Of a DNA stretch of 64,000 nucleotides, positions 50,168-59,791 are shown one piece after another (positions within the stretch are counted from its first letter, which is position 1; each line of letters starts with the position of its first letter). The stretch is from Streptomyces sp. WM6386 (GTDB lineage Bacteria > Actinomycetota > Actinomycetes > Streptomycetales > Streptomycetaceae). The notes beneath the pieces were generated by a model. That model was not told where the DNA came from. It saw only the letters and a list, made by a program, of their open reading frames with translations, and searched no databases. Both the position numbers and the translations under genes were made by a program. The stretch is from the NCBI RefSeq assembly GCF_000972385.1, contig NZ_JXTE01000025.1:1-64000 (forward strand), given 5' to 3'.

Positions 50168-51652
50168 ATGAAGCCCATGGAGCCGCTGCAACCACGACAT
50201 GCTTATGTGGACGGACGCTGGGAGCCGGCCACCGACGGCAGGACCAGGCCCGTCGTTGACCCGGCCACCGAGGAAACGGTCGCCTTGGTCGCCGAGGCTT
50301 CCGCGGAAGACGTCGACCGGGCCGTACGTGCCGCCCGACGCGCCTTGGACAAAGGGCCGTGGGGACGCACCTCGCCGCGGGACCGTGTCCTACTGCTACG
50401 GCGGTTCCTCGACCAGCTGGTCCAGCGGCAGGACGAGGCGGTCGATCTCGTGATCACCGAGGTCGGCACCCCCGCCCGACTGGCCCGCGGCCTGCAGGTG
50501 GGCGTCCCGCTGGAACACCTCGCGGACATGGTGGACCGGGTACTGACGACCTACCCGTTCTCCGCTCCGATGCCGCCGACATCCGGGGCCGGAGTCGGGC
50601 AGGGAGTAGTGCTGCGCGAACCGGCCGGAGTCGTCGCCGCCATCACCCCGTTCAACTACCCGTTCTTCACCAGCCTGTCCAAGGTCGGCCCCGCTCTCGC
50701 GGCGGGCTGCACCGTCGTGCTCAAGCCCGCGCCCGCGACTCCGCTGTCCGCACTGCTGCTGGCCGAGGCCGCCGAGGAGGCGGGGCTCCCGCCCGGTGTA
50801 CTCAATGTCGTTCCCACAGGTGACGTCGAGGCCGGACGAAGGCTCACGGGACACCCGGAAGTCGATGTCGTGAGCTTCACCGGATCGGTCCCGGTCGGGG
50901 CAGCGATCAGCGCTCAGGCGGCCCCCGGCATCAAACGCGTCGCCCTGGAACTCGGCGGCAAGAACGCCGATGTCATACTGGACGACGCTGATCTGGAGCA
51001 GGCCGTGGCGCACTTCGCCTACGGGTTCACCCGCAACAGCGGCCAGGGATGCGGCTGCATGACCCGGCTCGTGGTGCACGAGAGCCGGCACGACGAGGCT
51101 GTCCGGCTGCTGCTGGACAAGGTCTCCGCCCTGCGGGTCGGCGACCCGCGTGACCCCGACACGGATCTCGGCCCGCTGATCAGCGCCGCACAGCGGGAGC
51201 GGGTCGAGGGGCACATACGTACCGGAATCGCCGAAGGCGCCGTACTCGCTTGCGGAGGTGGCCGACCCCGGTACCCGGAGCGCGGCTTCTACCTGGAACC
51301 CGCCGTGTTCACCGGGGTGAAGAGCTCCATGCGGATCGCGCAGGAGGAGGTCTTCGGGCCCGTGGCCGCAGTCATCCCGGTGGCCGACGACGACGAGGCC
51401 GTCGCCGTGGCCAACGACTCCCGGTTCGGTCTGAGCGGCGCGGTGTGGAGCGGCGATCCACAGCGTGCCTACGCGGTGGCCCGCCGGATCCGCACCGGAC
51501 AGGTGACGGTCAACGGCGGTGGCGGCGGCACCAACTCCCATGCCCCATACGGCGGTTACAAGCAGAGCGGCGTCGGCCGTGAATTCGGCGAGGCCGGACT
51601 GGAGCAGTACCTGGAGACCAAGACCGTGCTGTGGGGGCTCGCATCGGGATGA
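50168..51652 (+). CDS. NAD(P)-dependent aldehyde dehydrogenase
   Basis: A 494-residue ALDH. ITPFNYPFFTSLSKVGPAL, ALELGGKNADVIL (general base) and NSGQGCGCMTRLVVH (catalytic Cys) are present, and the C-terminus reads GGYKQSGVGREFGEAGLEQY. It is a close paralogue of 39777-41231. A start at the second Met (50177) is possible. Divergent from the SDR operon; an AT-rich stretch with GTGAAC and GAGTTC half-sites lies between them. It is followed by the P450 gene after 55 bases. Confidence 0.93.
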   Translation: MKPMEPLQPRHAYVDGRWEPATDGRTRPVVDPATEETVALVAEASAEDVDRAVRAARRALDKGPWGRTSPRDRVLLLRRFLDQLVQRQDEAVDLVITEVGTPARLARGLQVGVPLEHLADMVDRVLTTYPFSAPMPPTSGAGVGQGVVLREPAGVVAAITPFNYPFFTSLSKVGPALAAGCTVVLKPAPATPLSALLLAEAAEEAGLPPGVLNVVPTGDVEAGRRLTGHPEVDVVSFTGSVPVGAAISAQAAPGIKRVALELGGKNADVILDDADLEQAVAHFAYGFTRNSGQGCGCMTRLVVHESRHDEAVRLLLDKVSALRVGDPRDPDTDLGPLISAAQRERVEGHIRTGIAEGAVLACGGGRPRYPERGFYLEPAVFTGVKSSMRIAQEEVFGPVAAVIPVADDDEAVAVANDSRFGLSGAVWSGDPQRAYAVARRIRTGQVTVNGGGGGTNSHAPYGGYKQSGVGREFGEAGLEQYLETKTVLWGLASG

Positions 51653-51707
51653 CAGGCGGAGACAGCGCGTACGGATGGACGACACAACCAGTGAGAGGCC
51701 GGTAAGC

Positions 51708-52973
51708 ATGACCACAAGTGACACCACATCGGCGGGGCAGAGCAGGCCGGCGTCGTTGGACCAGGACTCGGGTCCACGCCCTCTGACACCCGACGAGGTG
51801 GCCTACTTCGCCGAGAACTTCGACCACCACCACCCCGCCTTCGGCCAGGATCCGCATCCGGTCTACGAGCGAATGCAGGCCAAGTGCCCCGTCACCCACA
51901 GCAACAACTACGGCGGCTTCTGGATCGTCACCGGCTTCGACGAGGCCCGCTACGTCTGGCAGCACGCCGACCTCTTCGCCACCCAGCCCTCGGTCAGCGT
52001 CCCGCACGGGCTCGGCAACAAGCGGCCCATGCTGCCGCTGGAGGTCGACCCGCCGCTGCACACCAAACACCGCATGCTGCTCGCACCGGTCTTCGCCCCC
52101 AATCGCATCACCGCCATGGAGCCGAAGATCCGCCGTATCTGCGACGAACTCATCGACACGTTCATCGATCGCGGGGAGTGCGAACTCGTCACGGAACTTG
52201 CGCAGCCGTTCCCGACGAAGATCTTCGTCGACATGCTGGGCATTCCGCAGGAGGAGGCCACCGACTTCCGCAACTGGAACTACGAGATCCTCCACGGCCA
52301 GCACAAGGACCCGTCCGGAGCGTCCCGCGCCAAGGCGGGCGCCGCGGCCCGAGGGCGGCTGGCAGAGCTTCTGGCCGAGCGCAAGCGCCACCGCCAGGAC
52401 GACATCATCAGCATCCTGATCGACTCCGAGATCGACGGGCAGAAACTGGACGACGAGGAGATCCTCGACCATGCCTTCCTGCTCTTCCTGGCCGGCCTCG
52501 ACACGGTGCAGGGCGCGGTCAGCTACCAGTTCTCCTTCCTCGCCCAGAACCCCGGTCACCGCGACCAGTTGGTGAATGAGCCGGGCATCATCCCTCAGGC
52601 CGTGGAGGAGCTGCTTCGCTGGGAAGGCCTCAACGTCTCCGGCCGCAATGCCACGCAGGACGTCGAACTGGCCGGGGTGACGATCCGCAAGGGCGACCCG
52701 GTCGTCGTCGTCAACCGGGCAGCCGACCGCGACCCGAAGGTCTTCGAGAATCCGAACACCGTGGACTTCGCCCGCAATCCCAAGGGCACCCTTGCCTTCG
52801 GCGCCGGCCCCCACCGCTGTGTCGGGTCCCACCTCGCCCGGCTGGAGCTGCGTGTCATCCACGAGCACATGCACCGTCGCATCCCGCACTACCGGTTGCG
52901 GGAGGGCCACACGGTGAGCACCCACGGTGGCAATGTCGCAGGCGTCGACTCACTGCCTCTGGTCTGGGACTGA
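51708..52973 (+). CDS. Cytochrome P450
   Basis: A 421-residue class I bacterial P450. It has the I-helix oxygen-activation motif FLAGLDTVQGA, the ExxR helix (AVEELLRWEG) and the haem-binding loop FGAGPHRCVGSHLAR with Cys as axial ligand. I chose the ATG at 51708 with GAGAGG upstream. Electrons would come from a small ferredoxin and the reductase at 57060. Together with the upstream ALDH it may hydroxylate and oxidise a methyl or alkyl group. Confidence 0.94.
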   Translation: MTTSDTTSAGQSRPASLDQDSGPRPLTPDEVAYFAENFDHHHPAFGQDPHPVYERMQAKCPVTHSNNYGGFWIVTGFDEARYVWQHADLFATQPSVSVPHGLGNKRPMLPLEVDPPLHTKHRMLLAPVFAPNRITAMEPKIRRICDELIDTFIDRGECELVTELAQPFPTKIFVDMLGIPQEEATDFRNWNYEILHGQHKDPSGASRAKAGAAARGRLAELLAERKRHRQDDIISILIDSEIDGQKLDDEEILDHAFLLFLAGLDTVQGAVSYQFSFLAQNPGHRDQLVNEPGIIPQAVEELLRWEGLNVSGRNATQDVELAGVTIRKGDPVVVVNRAADRDPKVFENPNTVDFARNPKGTLAFGAGPHRCVGSHLARLELRVIHEHMHRRIPHYRLREGHTVSTHGGNVAGVDSLPLVWD

Positions 52974-52987
52974 GCACAGCGCACGAC

Positions 52988-53018
52988 AGAGGGGGAGGCC
53001 GTTCTGGCCTCCCCCTCT
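52988..53018. terminator. Bidirectional terminator between P450 and CoA-transferase genes
   Basis: A perfect 13-bp stem (AGAGGGGGAGGCC and its complement) with a 5-base loop, between convergent genes. Confidence 0.85.
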
Positions 53019-53035
53019 GATCGTCTTCGCGTCGT

Positions 53036-54253
53036 TCAGTTGATGGCGCCGCTGTCCTTGTGCGCGATGATCTGCTCCCAGGTCAGCCCGAGTTCCAGCA
53101 GAAGTTCCTCGGTGTGTTGTCCATGATCCGGGGCGCCGGAGGTGTGGGGCGGCTCGCCGTCGAACTGCACGGGATTGGCCGCGACCGCGAGAGAGCGGCC
53201 GCTGGTCGTGTCGAGTTCACGGATCAGGCCGTTGGCGGTGATCGCCGGATCGTCATGAACCTCCAGCGGCGTCTGCAACGGCGCCCAGACGCCATCGAAG
53301 TCCGCGAGTGCCGCGCTCCACTCCTCCAGGTTGCGTGAGGCGAAGATCTTCTTCAGCTCCTGTGTGCATTCATACGAATTACGGCCCCTGGCAGCATGGT
53401 CGGCGAACCGCTGATCATCGGCGAGGTCCGGGCGCCCCAGACGTTCGGTGAAGTCGCGCCAGTAGCGATCGGACTGCAGCAGGGTGATATTGAGGTGCCG
53501 CCCGTCCTTGGTCCGGTAGATGCCCACCGTCGGATTGACCAGGTTCTCCGGGTCGTAGCGGAAGACATCGTTGTTCGGCCGCAGTTTCGCGGAGGCCACA
53601 TCCACCGAGAGGTTCCACAGAGCGACACCGAGCAGCGAGACGTCGACGATCGACGGGACTCCGGTCCGTTCCCGGCGGAAGAGGGCCGCGGCGATACCTC
53701 CCGCGAGCGACATGCCACCCATCACGTCTCCGAAGGCGGAACGCATGCGCACGGGGTGTTCGTATTCGGGCGGGGAAACGGTGTAGCCGACGCCTCCGCG
53801 CGCCCAGTAGGTCGAGGAGTCGAAGCCGCCCTTCTCGGCATCCGGGCCCCGCTGGCCGTGGCCCGATCCGCGTACGTAGATGATGTCGGGGTTGTGCTTG
53901 CGAATGTCCTCCACCTCGATACCCAGCGAACGGCGGGCGTCGGGAAGGAAGTTGGTGAGAAAGACATCGCAGTCCGCGGCCAGGCGGTAGAGCAGCTCGC
54001 GACCCTCGGGGTTCTTCAGATCAATGCCGATGCTGCGCTTTCCCCGGTTGGGCACCTCCATCATGTAGTTCAGCCCGCCGGCCTCGTCAGGCAGAAAGCC
54101 GGAGTTGATGAGGCCGCGCTGCGGGTCGCCGCTCACCGGGTGCTCCACCTTGATCACGTCAGCGCCCCACTCGGCCAGTACGGCCCCCGCGGACGGCACG
54201 AAGGTCCACATGGCGACCTCCAGCACCTTCACGCCCGCCAGCACGTCTGTCAT
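53036..54253 (-). CDS. Class III (CaiB/BaiF) CoA-transferase
   Basis: A 405-residue enzyme of normal length. VKVLEVAMWTFVPSAGAVLAEWGADVIKVEH and NRGKRSIGIDLKNPEGRELL are family hallmarks. The catalytic Asp is in GGFDSSTYWARGG near residue 165. It transfers CoA between carboxylic acids. I chose the ATG at 54253 with GGAGGTACCA upstream. It is the last gene of the unit with the FAH-family gene and SDR. Confidence 0.93.
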   Translation of the reverse strand: MTDVLAGVKVLEVAMWTFVPSAGAVLAEWGADVIKVEHPVSGDPQRGLINSGFLPDEAGGLNYMMEVPNRGKRSIGIDLKNPEGRELLYRLAADCDVFLTNFLPDARRSLGIEVEDIRKHNPDIIYVRGSGHGQRGPDAEKGGFDSSTYWARGGVGYTVSPPEYEHPVRMRSAFGDVMGGMSLAGGIAAALFRRERTGVPSIVDVSLLGVALWNLSVDVASAKLRPNNDVFRYDPENLVNPTVGIYRTKDGRHLNITLLQSDRYWRDFTERLGRPDLADDQRFADHAARGRNSYECTQELKKIFASRNLEEWSAALADFDGVWAPLQTPLEVHDDPAITANGLIRELDTTSGRSLAVAANPVQFDGEPPHTSGAPDHGQHTEELLLELGLTWEQIIAHKDSGAIN

Positions 54254-54302
54254 TGGTACCTCCATAGATGTTCACGCACGGTCAGGCGTACGCCCGACGG
54301 GG

Positions 54303-55055
54303 TCAGGGGTACGCCCGTACGCTCAGCTCCCCGATGACGGAGCCGCCGGTCTGCTGCAGAACGAAGAGCAGTGCTTCGGCCACCCGCTCCGGAGACTGCG
54401 GTGCCGCTCCCGAGACCCGCGCCCGGAAGCCGCCCACCGTCCAGGCGTGCAGAGCCTTCTCCAACTGCTCGGGATCCCAGTCGTCCTTGAAGCCGGTGGC
54501 CGTCTGTCCGACGCGCAGCAGCGTGCAGCGGATTCCGTCGGGGCGCAGCTCGTGCGCCAGCCCTCGGGTGAGTGTCTCCAGGGCGGACTTGGTGGCCGCG
54601 TACACGAGCAGAAACGGAAACGGGTCCGCAGTGGACTCCGAGGAGAGGTTCACGATGTGCGCCACGTCGGACCGGCGCAGCAGCGGGACGGCCTCGCGGA
54701 CGGTGTACAGCGGGCCGAGCAGATTCGTTCCGATCTCACGGTCCAGCGACACGTCGTCCGAGTCCTCGACTCGGTGGGGGCGGGCGGTGGCGGCGTTGTT
54801 GACCAGGTAGTCCAGCCCGCCGAACTCACGCCGTACGGTGGCGAAGGCGGCGCGGACGTCGTCGGGGTCGCACAGGTCGGCAGGCAGCGGCAGCCCGCGC
54901 TCGCCGAGCTCCTTGGCCGCCTCGTCGAGTGCGGGGCTGGGCCGTGCGAGCAGGCCGACGCGCGCGCCCGCGTCGGCCAGCGCCCGGGAGAGGGCGCGCC
55001 CGACGCCTTGCGACGCACCGGTGACCAGGGCGGTACGACCGACCAGCGCGCTCAT
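54303..55055 (-). CDS. Short-chain dehydrogenase/reductase
   Basis: A 250-residue SDR. Cofactor motif VTGASQGVGRALSRA, strand-2 end LLARPSPAL (probable NADP preference), NNAATARPHR, catalytic Ser in VNLSSESTADP and YAATK. The start overlaps the FAH-family stop as ATGA. It probably reduces or oxidises a ring or side-chain carbonyl. Confidence 0.9.
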   Translation of the reverse strand: MSALVGRTALVTGASQGVGRALSRALADAGARVGLLARPSPALDEAAKELGERGLPLPADLCDPDDVRAAFATVRREFGGLDYLVNNAATARPHRVEDSDDVSLDREIGTNLLGPLYTVREAVPLLRRSDVAHIVNLSSESTADPFPFLLVYAATKSALETLTRGLAHELRPDGIRCTLLRVGQTATGFKDDWDPEQLEKALHAWTVGGFRARVSGAAPQSPERVAEALLFVLQQTGGSVIGELSVRAYP

Positions 55056-56050
55056 GCGCCATCCTGCGCGACCCAGCGGTTGCCGAGTACACCGAGTCCC
55101 TCGACCTCCAGCTCGACGAGGTCGCCGGGTTGCGGATAGCGGCGCAGTTCCAGGCCGCAGCCGCCGCCCACGGTGCCGGTGCCGATCACGTCGCCGACGT
55201 GCAGGGTCTCGCGGCGGCTCATGTGGCTGACGATCTGCGCGACGGAGTAGTGAATGGTGTCGGTGGAACCGCGGCTCCACTCCTCCCCGGCCACCCGGGC
55301 GATCATGGCGTGCGGTTTGTCTGGGTCCCACTCGTCCGGGGTGACGAGGTACGGGCCGAGGACGTTGGTACCGTCCGTGTCCTTGCCCTTGGTGGGACCG
55401 AGCCCGGCACGGATCTCCTTGAACTGGGCCCGGCGTTCTGAGACGTCATTGAAGACGGTGTAGCCGGCGATGTGCCCGGCCGCGTCCTCCTCGGCGATGT
55501 CCGATCCCGAGCGGCCGATGACGACCGCGTACTCCAGCTCGTAGTCGAGGCGGTCGACGCCCGGCGGGACGACGATGTCGGTCCCGGTACCGACCACCGA
55601 CTCGGGATTGCCCTTGTAGTAGACGGGCATCTCGTACCACTCCGGTGGCACGTTGTCACGGGTCGCGGTCTTGACGTGCTGCTCGAACGCCGAGCAGTCG
55701 CGCAGCGAAGCGGGACGGGGCAGCGGAGAGAGCAGGCGGACCTCGTCGGCGGAGTAGACGAGCCGTCCGCCCAGGAGGCTCTGTGCCGCGGGATCGGCCG
55801 CGACCGGCCCCAACGCCTCCAGTGTCTCCGCGATCGCTGCCTCGCTCACCGGGCCTCCGGCCAGCAGGGCGATCAGATCGGGTGGCACGACCGCGTCCGC
55901 CAGGACACGGGCACGGGCACGGTCGACACGGTCGGCGAGTACGTGTGCGTAGCCCTGATTGAGGTCCAGCAGATGTCCGCCCCCCGTCACGACACCGACT
56001 CGGCGTAGGGGTCCCACAGGGGTGTCCACCTCGAACGTCGCGTAGCGCAC
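55052..56050 (-). CDS. Fumarylacetoacetate hydrolase family protein
   Basis: A 332-residue FAH-fold enzyme. Metal ligand region DYELEYAVVIGRSGSDI (two Glu) and the Asp in NDVSERRAQ are present, with GPYLVTPDEWDP and HVGDVIGTGTVGGG near the end. The family hydrolyses C-C bonds of diketo acids, or acts as a decarboxylase or hydratase. I chose the GTG at 56050 with GGAGG eight bases upstream. It opens the three-gene FAH-SDR-CoA-transferase unit. Confidence 0.9.
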   Translation of the reverse strand: MRYATFEVDTPVGPLRRVGVVTGGGHLLDLNQGYAHVLADRVDRARARVLADAVVPPDLIALLAGGPVSEAAIAETLEALGPVAADPAAQSLLGGRLVYSADEVRLLSPLPRPASLRDCSAFEQHVKTATRDNVPPEWYEMPVYYKGNPESVVGTGTDIVVPPGVDRLDYELEYAVVIGRSGSDIAEEDAAGHIAGYTVFNDVSERRAQFKEIRAGLGPTKGKDTDGTNVLGPYLVTPDEWDPDKPHAMIARVAGEEWSRGSTDTIHYSVAQIVSHMSRRETLHVGDVIGTGTVGGGCGLELRRYPQPGDLVELEVEGLGVLGNRWVAQDGA

Positions 56051-56086
56051 GGAACGCACCTCCAGGAATTGCATGCGACAGCAGAG

Positions 56087-56115
56087 ACAGATTATGTGCA
56101 GTACGTATAACCTGT
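56087..56115. promoter_or_regulatory. Palindromic operator between divergent units
   Basis: ACAGATTAT and ATAACCTGT, a dyad with 9-bp arms (one mismatch) and an 11-base centre. It lies 36 bases before the minus-strand FAH-family start and 88 bases before the plus-strand SDR start. The TetR protein at 59177, last gene of the plus-strand unit, is a candidate binder. Confidence 0.6.
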
Positions 56116-56203
56116 CCATGCCTCTTCGGGACCGGGGAAGCCGTCTGACGAGGTGAAGCCGGCCGCGGGATCGTGTCCGGCAGCGCTGAGAGGAGTGAGA
56201 CGT

Positions 56204-57016
56204 ATGGCCGAGCTCGAGAACAAGGTCGCGATCGTGACCGGCGGCGCCTCTGGGGTGGGCGCGGCAACCGCGCATGTGCTCTCCCGGGAGGGCGCCGCCG
56301 TGGTGGTCGCCGACATCAACGCGGGCGGCGCGGAGGCCGTTGCCAAGCGGATCGAGGCCGCGGGCGGACGGGCCGTGGCCGCCGCCGTCGACGTCACCGA
56401 GGACGACCAGGTCGCAGCGATGGTCGCCACCGCGGTGCGCGAGTTCGGCCGCCTGGACGTGCTCCACAACAACGCCTTCCTCGGCTCGCCCGACGTGATG
56501 GCCAGGGACGCCGCGATCACCGACATCGACCCGGACCTCTGGGACCGCGTACTACGGGTCAATCTGCGCGGCTATGCACTTGGCGCGAAGCACGCCATCC
56601 CCGCGATGCTGGCCGACGGCGGCGGAGTCATCGTCAACACCACCTCCGGAACCGGGCTGCTGGGAGAATCCTCCCGGCCCGCGTACGGCACGTCCAAGGC
56701 CGCGATCGTCGGGCTCACCCGCAATATCGCCGCCCAGTACGGCAAGCAGGGCATCCGCAGCGTCGCGGTGGCGCTCGGTCTGGTGGCCACCGAGGCGCTC
56801 AAGGCCAACCTTCCGGGCCCCGCACAGGAGATGATGCTCACCCATCACCTCACGACCCGACTCGCCGAGCCCGAGGACATCGCCGAGGTGGTGAGCTTCC
56901 TCGCCTCCGACCGGGCCGCCTTCATCACCGGCTGCACCATCCCCGTCGACGGCGGCTTCACATCGCACACCGCTTCGTACGCGGACGAGCGCCGATTCAC
57001 GGAAGCGGCGGGTTAG
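56204..57016 (+). CDS. Short-chain dehydrogenase/reductase
   Basis: A 270-residue SDR. Cofactor motif VTGGASGVGAATAHV, strand-2 end VVVADINAGG (NAD preference), NNAFLGSP, catalytic Ser in NTTSGTGLLGES and YGTSK. The ATG at 56204 has GAGGAG upstream. It is the first gene of the unit SDR-ferredoxin reductase-FAH-TetR. Confidence 0.92.
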   Translation: MAELENKVAIVTGGASGVGAATAHVLSREGAAVVVADINAGGAEAVAKRIEAAGGRAVAAAVDVTEDDQVAAMVATAVREFGRLDVLHNNAFLGSPDVMARDAAITDIDPDLWDRVLRVNLRGYALGAKHAIPAMLADGGGVIVNTTSGTGLLGESSRPAYGTSKAAIVGLTRNIAAQYGKQGIRSVAVALGLVATEALKANLPGPAQEMMLTHHLTTRLAEPEDIAEVVSFLASDRAAFITGCTIPVDGGFTSHTASYADERRFTEAAG

Positions 57017-57059
57017 CACCGCCATGAGCATCAACTGTTCAACAACTGGAGGTGCGCCT

Positions 57060-58319
57060 ATGCGGGAGACCCACGTCATCGTCGGTGCCGGACTGGCCGG
57101 CATCACCGCTGCGGCCACCCTGCGCGCCGAGGGATTCGACGGCCGGGTCGTGGTGATCGGCGACGAGGACCGCGCACCCTATCCGCGGCCGCCCCTGTCC
57201 AAGCAGGTGGTCGGCGGGGAACTGCCGGTGGATCGACTGCTTCTGCGGCCCGCGCCCTGGTACGCGGCCAAAGACATCGAACACCTCGGCGGAGTCAGCG
57301 TCACCGCGCTTGACACGAACGCGCGCACGGTCAGCCTGGACGGCGGCACCGGCTCGCTGTCGTACGACCGGCTGCTCCTCGCCACCGGCGGGCGGCCCCG
57401 GAGGCTGCCCGGCACCCAGGGCCTGCCCGGCGTCCACACGCTGCGTACCGCCGAGGACGCGGCGGCCATCCGGAACCGGCTCGGCCCGGGCCGCCGCCTG
57501 CTGGTGGTCGGAGCCGGCTTCCTCGGCGCCGAACTGGCCGCGAGCGCACGCACAGCCGGCACAGACGTCACCGTGCTGGAGGCCGCTCCTCTCCCGCTCG
57601 CTCGTTCCCTGCCTCCCCTGCTCGGCCTCCGGTACGCGCGGATCCATCGCGACCGGGGCGTTGATCTGTTGACCGGCACCGGCATCGACCGGTTGGTCGG
57701 CGAGGCCGGCAGGCTGCGCGCGATCGGTTCCGACGGTCGCCTCTATCCCGTCGACGGCCCCGCCGACACCGTGGTCGTCGCCATCGGCATCCGCCCCAAC
57801 ACCGAGCTCGCCGCGGCAGCGGGGATCACTGTCGACGACGGCATCGTCGTGGACGAGTACTGCCGCACCTCCGCGCCAGGCGTGTTCGCCGCCGGGGACG
57901 TGGCCAATCATCCCAACCCGCTGCTCGGCTGCCGGATCCGACTGGAACACTGGCAGAACGCGCAGCACCAGGGGGCCGCGGCAGCCCGCAACATGCTCGG
58001 CCAGGAGCAGCCGTTCGCCGAGGTGCCTTGGGTCTGGTCGGACCAGTACGGCCTCAACCTCCAGGTCGCCGGTCTGCCACAGCCGGAGGACGACGTGGTG
58101 CTGCGCGGCGACCCGGACAGCAACAGCTTCGTTGCCCTCCTCCTTCGCAACGGCGTACTGAGTGCGGCCATCGGGATGGATCGAGGAGAAGACATCCGCA
58201 TCGCACGCCGGCTCATCCAGCAGGGCTGTCGACCGGACCGTGAACCGCTCGCCGACGACGACCGTTCTCTCGACTCGTTCCTGGCGTCCGAGCCGGAACC
58301 CGCCCCCGCAACTCACTGA
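57060..58319 (+). CDS. FAD-dependent ferredoxin reductase
   Basis: A 419-residue reductase of the BphA4/putidaredoxin-reductase type. The FAD site is IVGAGLAGITAAATLR, the NAD(P)H site LLVVGAGFLGAELAAS and the second FAD motif GVFAAGDVANHPNP; HWQNAQHQGAAAARNM follows. It moves electrons from NAD(P)H to a ferredoxin. It is the only such reductase in the island, so it may serve the P450 and all the Rieske proteins. The ATG at 57060 has GGAGG seven bases upstream. Confidence 0.93.
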   Translation: MRETHVIVGAGLAGITAAATLRAEGFDGRVVVIGDEDRAPYPRPPLSKQVVGGELPVDRLLLRPAPWYAAKDIEHLGGVSVTALDTNARTVSLDGGTGSLSYDRLLLATGGRPRRLPGTQGLPGVHTLRTAEDAAAIRNRLGPGRRLLVVGAGFLGAELAASARTAGTDVTVLEAAPLPLARSLPPLLGLRYARIHRDRGVDLLTGTGIDRLVGEAGRLRAIGSDGRLYPVDGPADTVVVAIGIRPNTELAAAAGITVDDGIVVDEYCRTSAPGVFAAGDVANHPNPLLGCRIRLEHWQNAQHQGAAAARNMLGQEQPFAEVPWVWSDQYGLNLQVAGLPQPEDDVVLRGDPDSNSFVALLLRNGVLSAAIGMDRGEDIRIARRLIQQGCRPDREPLADDDRSLDSFLASEPEPAPATH

Positions 58320-58331
58320 AGGAGTCCTGTC

Positions 58332-59180
58332 ATGAAGATCGGCCGATGCCACGACGGCAAGGCGGCGTTCTGGGCCGTCCTGGACACGGAGGCGGCCACC
58401 GCCCGCCCCCTTGCCGGAAGGTTCTCCGAATGGGCCCCCGCCCTGACCGCCGACCTTGCCGGCGAGCCCGTGTGGGCAGGGCCGGCCCGTTCGTTGGAGG
58501 GTCTGCGCCTGCTGGCTCCCGTCGAGAGCAGCACGAAGATCGTCGCCGCCGGAGCGACTTACGCCAAGCATGTGGACGGCCTTGGCCTGCAGATGCCGAA
58601 ACAGCCCGCCGCCTTCCTGAAGCCGTACGAGTCGATCATCGGCCCGGACGATGCGATCGCGTATCCGGCGCTGACCACCCAGCTCGACTACGAAGCCGAG
58701 CTGGTGGCGGTCGTCGGCGCCGACCACATCGCCGACCGCTCGGCGGCCATCGGCAGTGTGCTCGGCTACACCGTCGGCAACGACGTCTCCGCGCGCGACC
58801 TGCAGTTCGGCGGAAGTGTCACCGGGATGGACATGTTCTCGGCGAAGGCGCTGGACCGTACGACGGGTGTGGGTCCCTGGATCGTCACCCGTGACGAGTT
58901 CGGCGCCGGCCACCCCGATCTGGAGATCGGGCTGACCGTGGACGGCGCACCGCGGCAGAAGGACCGGACCTCCAGCATGGTGTGGGGTGTCGGCGAACTC
59001 CTGGCATATGTCGACTCCCGGAGCAGCCTGCACTGCGGCGACATTCTGTTCACCGGCACCATGGCTGGTGTGGCCCATGAGAGCGGGCGTTATCTCGAGC
59101 CGGGCCAGGTCGTGCGGGTCACGATCGAGGGCATCGGCTCGCTCAGCAACACCGTGGGCCCACGGCCCCCCGTCGCATGA
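58332..59180 (+). CDS. Fumarylacetoacetate hydrolase family protein
   Basis: A 282-residue FAH-family enzyme. It has GATYAKHVDGLGL, LKPYESIIGPDDAI, LDYEAELVAVVGADHI (metal Glu) and GNDVSARDLQFG (Asp). HCGDILFTGTMAGVAHES is near the end. This subgroup includes 2-hydroxyhepta-2,4-diene-1,7-dioate isomerases and related decarboxylases. AAGGAG precedes the ATG. The stop overlaps the TetR start in ATGA. Confidence 0.92.
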   Translation: MKIGRCHDGKAAFWAVLDTEAATARPLAGRFSEWAPALTADLAGEPVWAGPARSLEGLRLLAPVESSTKIVAAGATYAKHVDGLGLQMPKQPAAFLKPYESIIGPDDAIAYPALTTQLDYEAELVAVVGADHIADRSAAIGSVLGYTVGNDVSARDLQFGGSVTGMDMFSAKALDRTTGVGPWIVTRDEFGAGHPDLEIGLTVDGAPRQKDRTSSMVWGVGELLAYVDSRSSLHCGDILFTGTMAGVAHESGRYLEPGQVVRVTIEGIGSLSNTVGPRPPVA

Positions 59181-59779
59181 CATCCCCACGTCTGCGCCTG
59201 CGCGCAGACGCCTCCCGCAACCGTGAGCGGATCCTCGAGGCCGCCCGCGAGGCCATCAGGGACTGCGGGACCGAAGTGTCATTGAACGAGGTGGCTCGCC
59301 GGGCCGGCGTCGGCAACGCCACCGTCTACCGCCACTTCGCGACCCGGGGTGAACTCATCCACCAGGCGACGCTCAGCTCGATCTCCGTGCTCGCGGAGGA
59401 GGCCGAGCAGGTTCTCGCACAAGAGACCGATGTCTTCGAGACGCTACGGCACTTCATGCACCGGTTGCTGGGTGAAGGCATAGGCACCCTGTGTCCCTTT
59501 GTCGCGGACGTCGGCGGCACGACCGCACCCGAGGTGGATCAGGCTTGGAAACGACTCGAGCATGTTCTGGAGGCGCTAATGATCCAGGCGCGCGAGGCGG
59601 GCCGCCTGCGCGCGGACGTGGACGTCGATGACCTGGTGATCGCGCTCGCTCAGCTGACACGTCCGCTGCCCGGGACGGTGTACGCCGATTTCCAGCAGTC
59701 CGCGCACCGCCATCTGCGGCTGTTCCTCGATGGTCTGCGGGTCCCCGCCCAGTCGGCGCGTCCCGGTCCCCCGGCCTGA
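59177..59779 (+). CDS. TetR/AcrR family transcriptional regulator
   Basis: A 200-residue regulator. The helix-turn-helix is at about 35-56 (SLNEVARRAGVGNATVYRHF). The C-terminal domain contains GTLCPFVADVGGTTAPEVDQA. It differs from the two other TetR proteins of the island (VGNATVYRHF rather than VSRGTxYRYF). It is translationally coupled to the FAH-family gene and may bind the dyad at 56087. Confidence 0.9.
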   Translation: MTSPRLRLRADASRNRERILEAAREAIRDCGTEVSLNEVARRAGVGNATVYRHFATRGELIHQATLSSISVLAEEAEQVLAQETDVFETLRHFMHRLLGEGIGTLCPFVADVGGTTAPEVDQAWKRLEHVLEALMIQAREAGRLRADVDVDDLVIALAQLTRPLPGTVYADFQQSAHRHLRLFLDGLRVPAQSARPGPPA

Positions 59780-59791
59780 CGGGTGATTGGC

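Noticed and set aside
57039..59189. A 716-codon minus-strand frame
   Set aside because: It is antisense to the ferredoxin reductase and FAH-family genes, with no recognisable domain.
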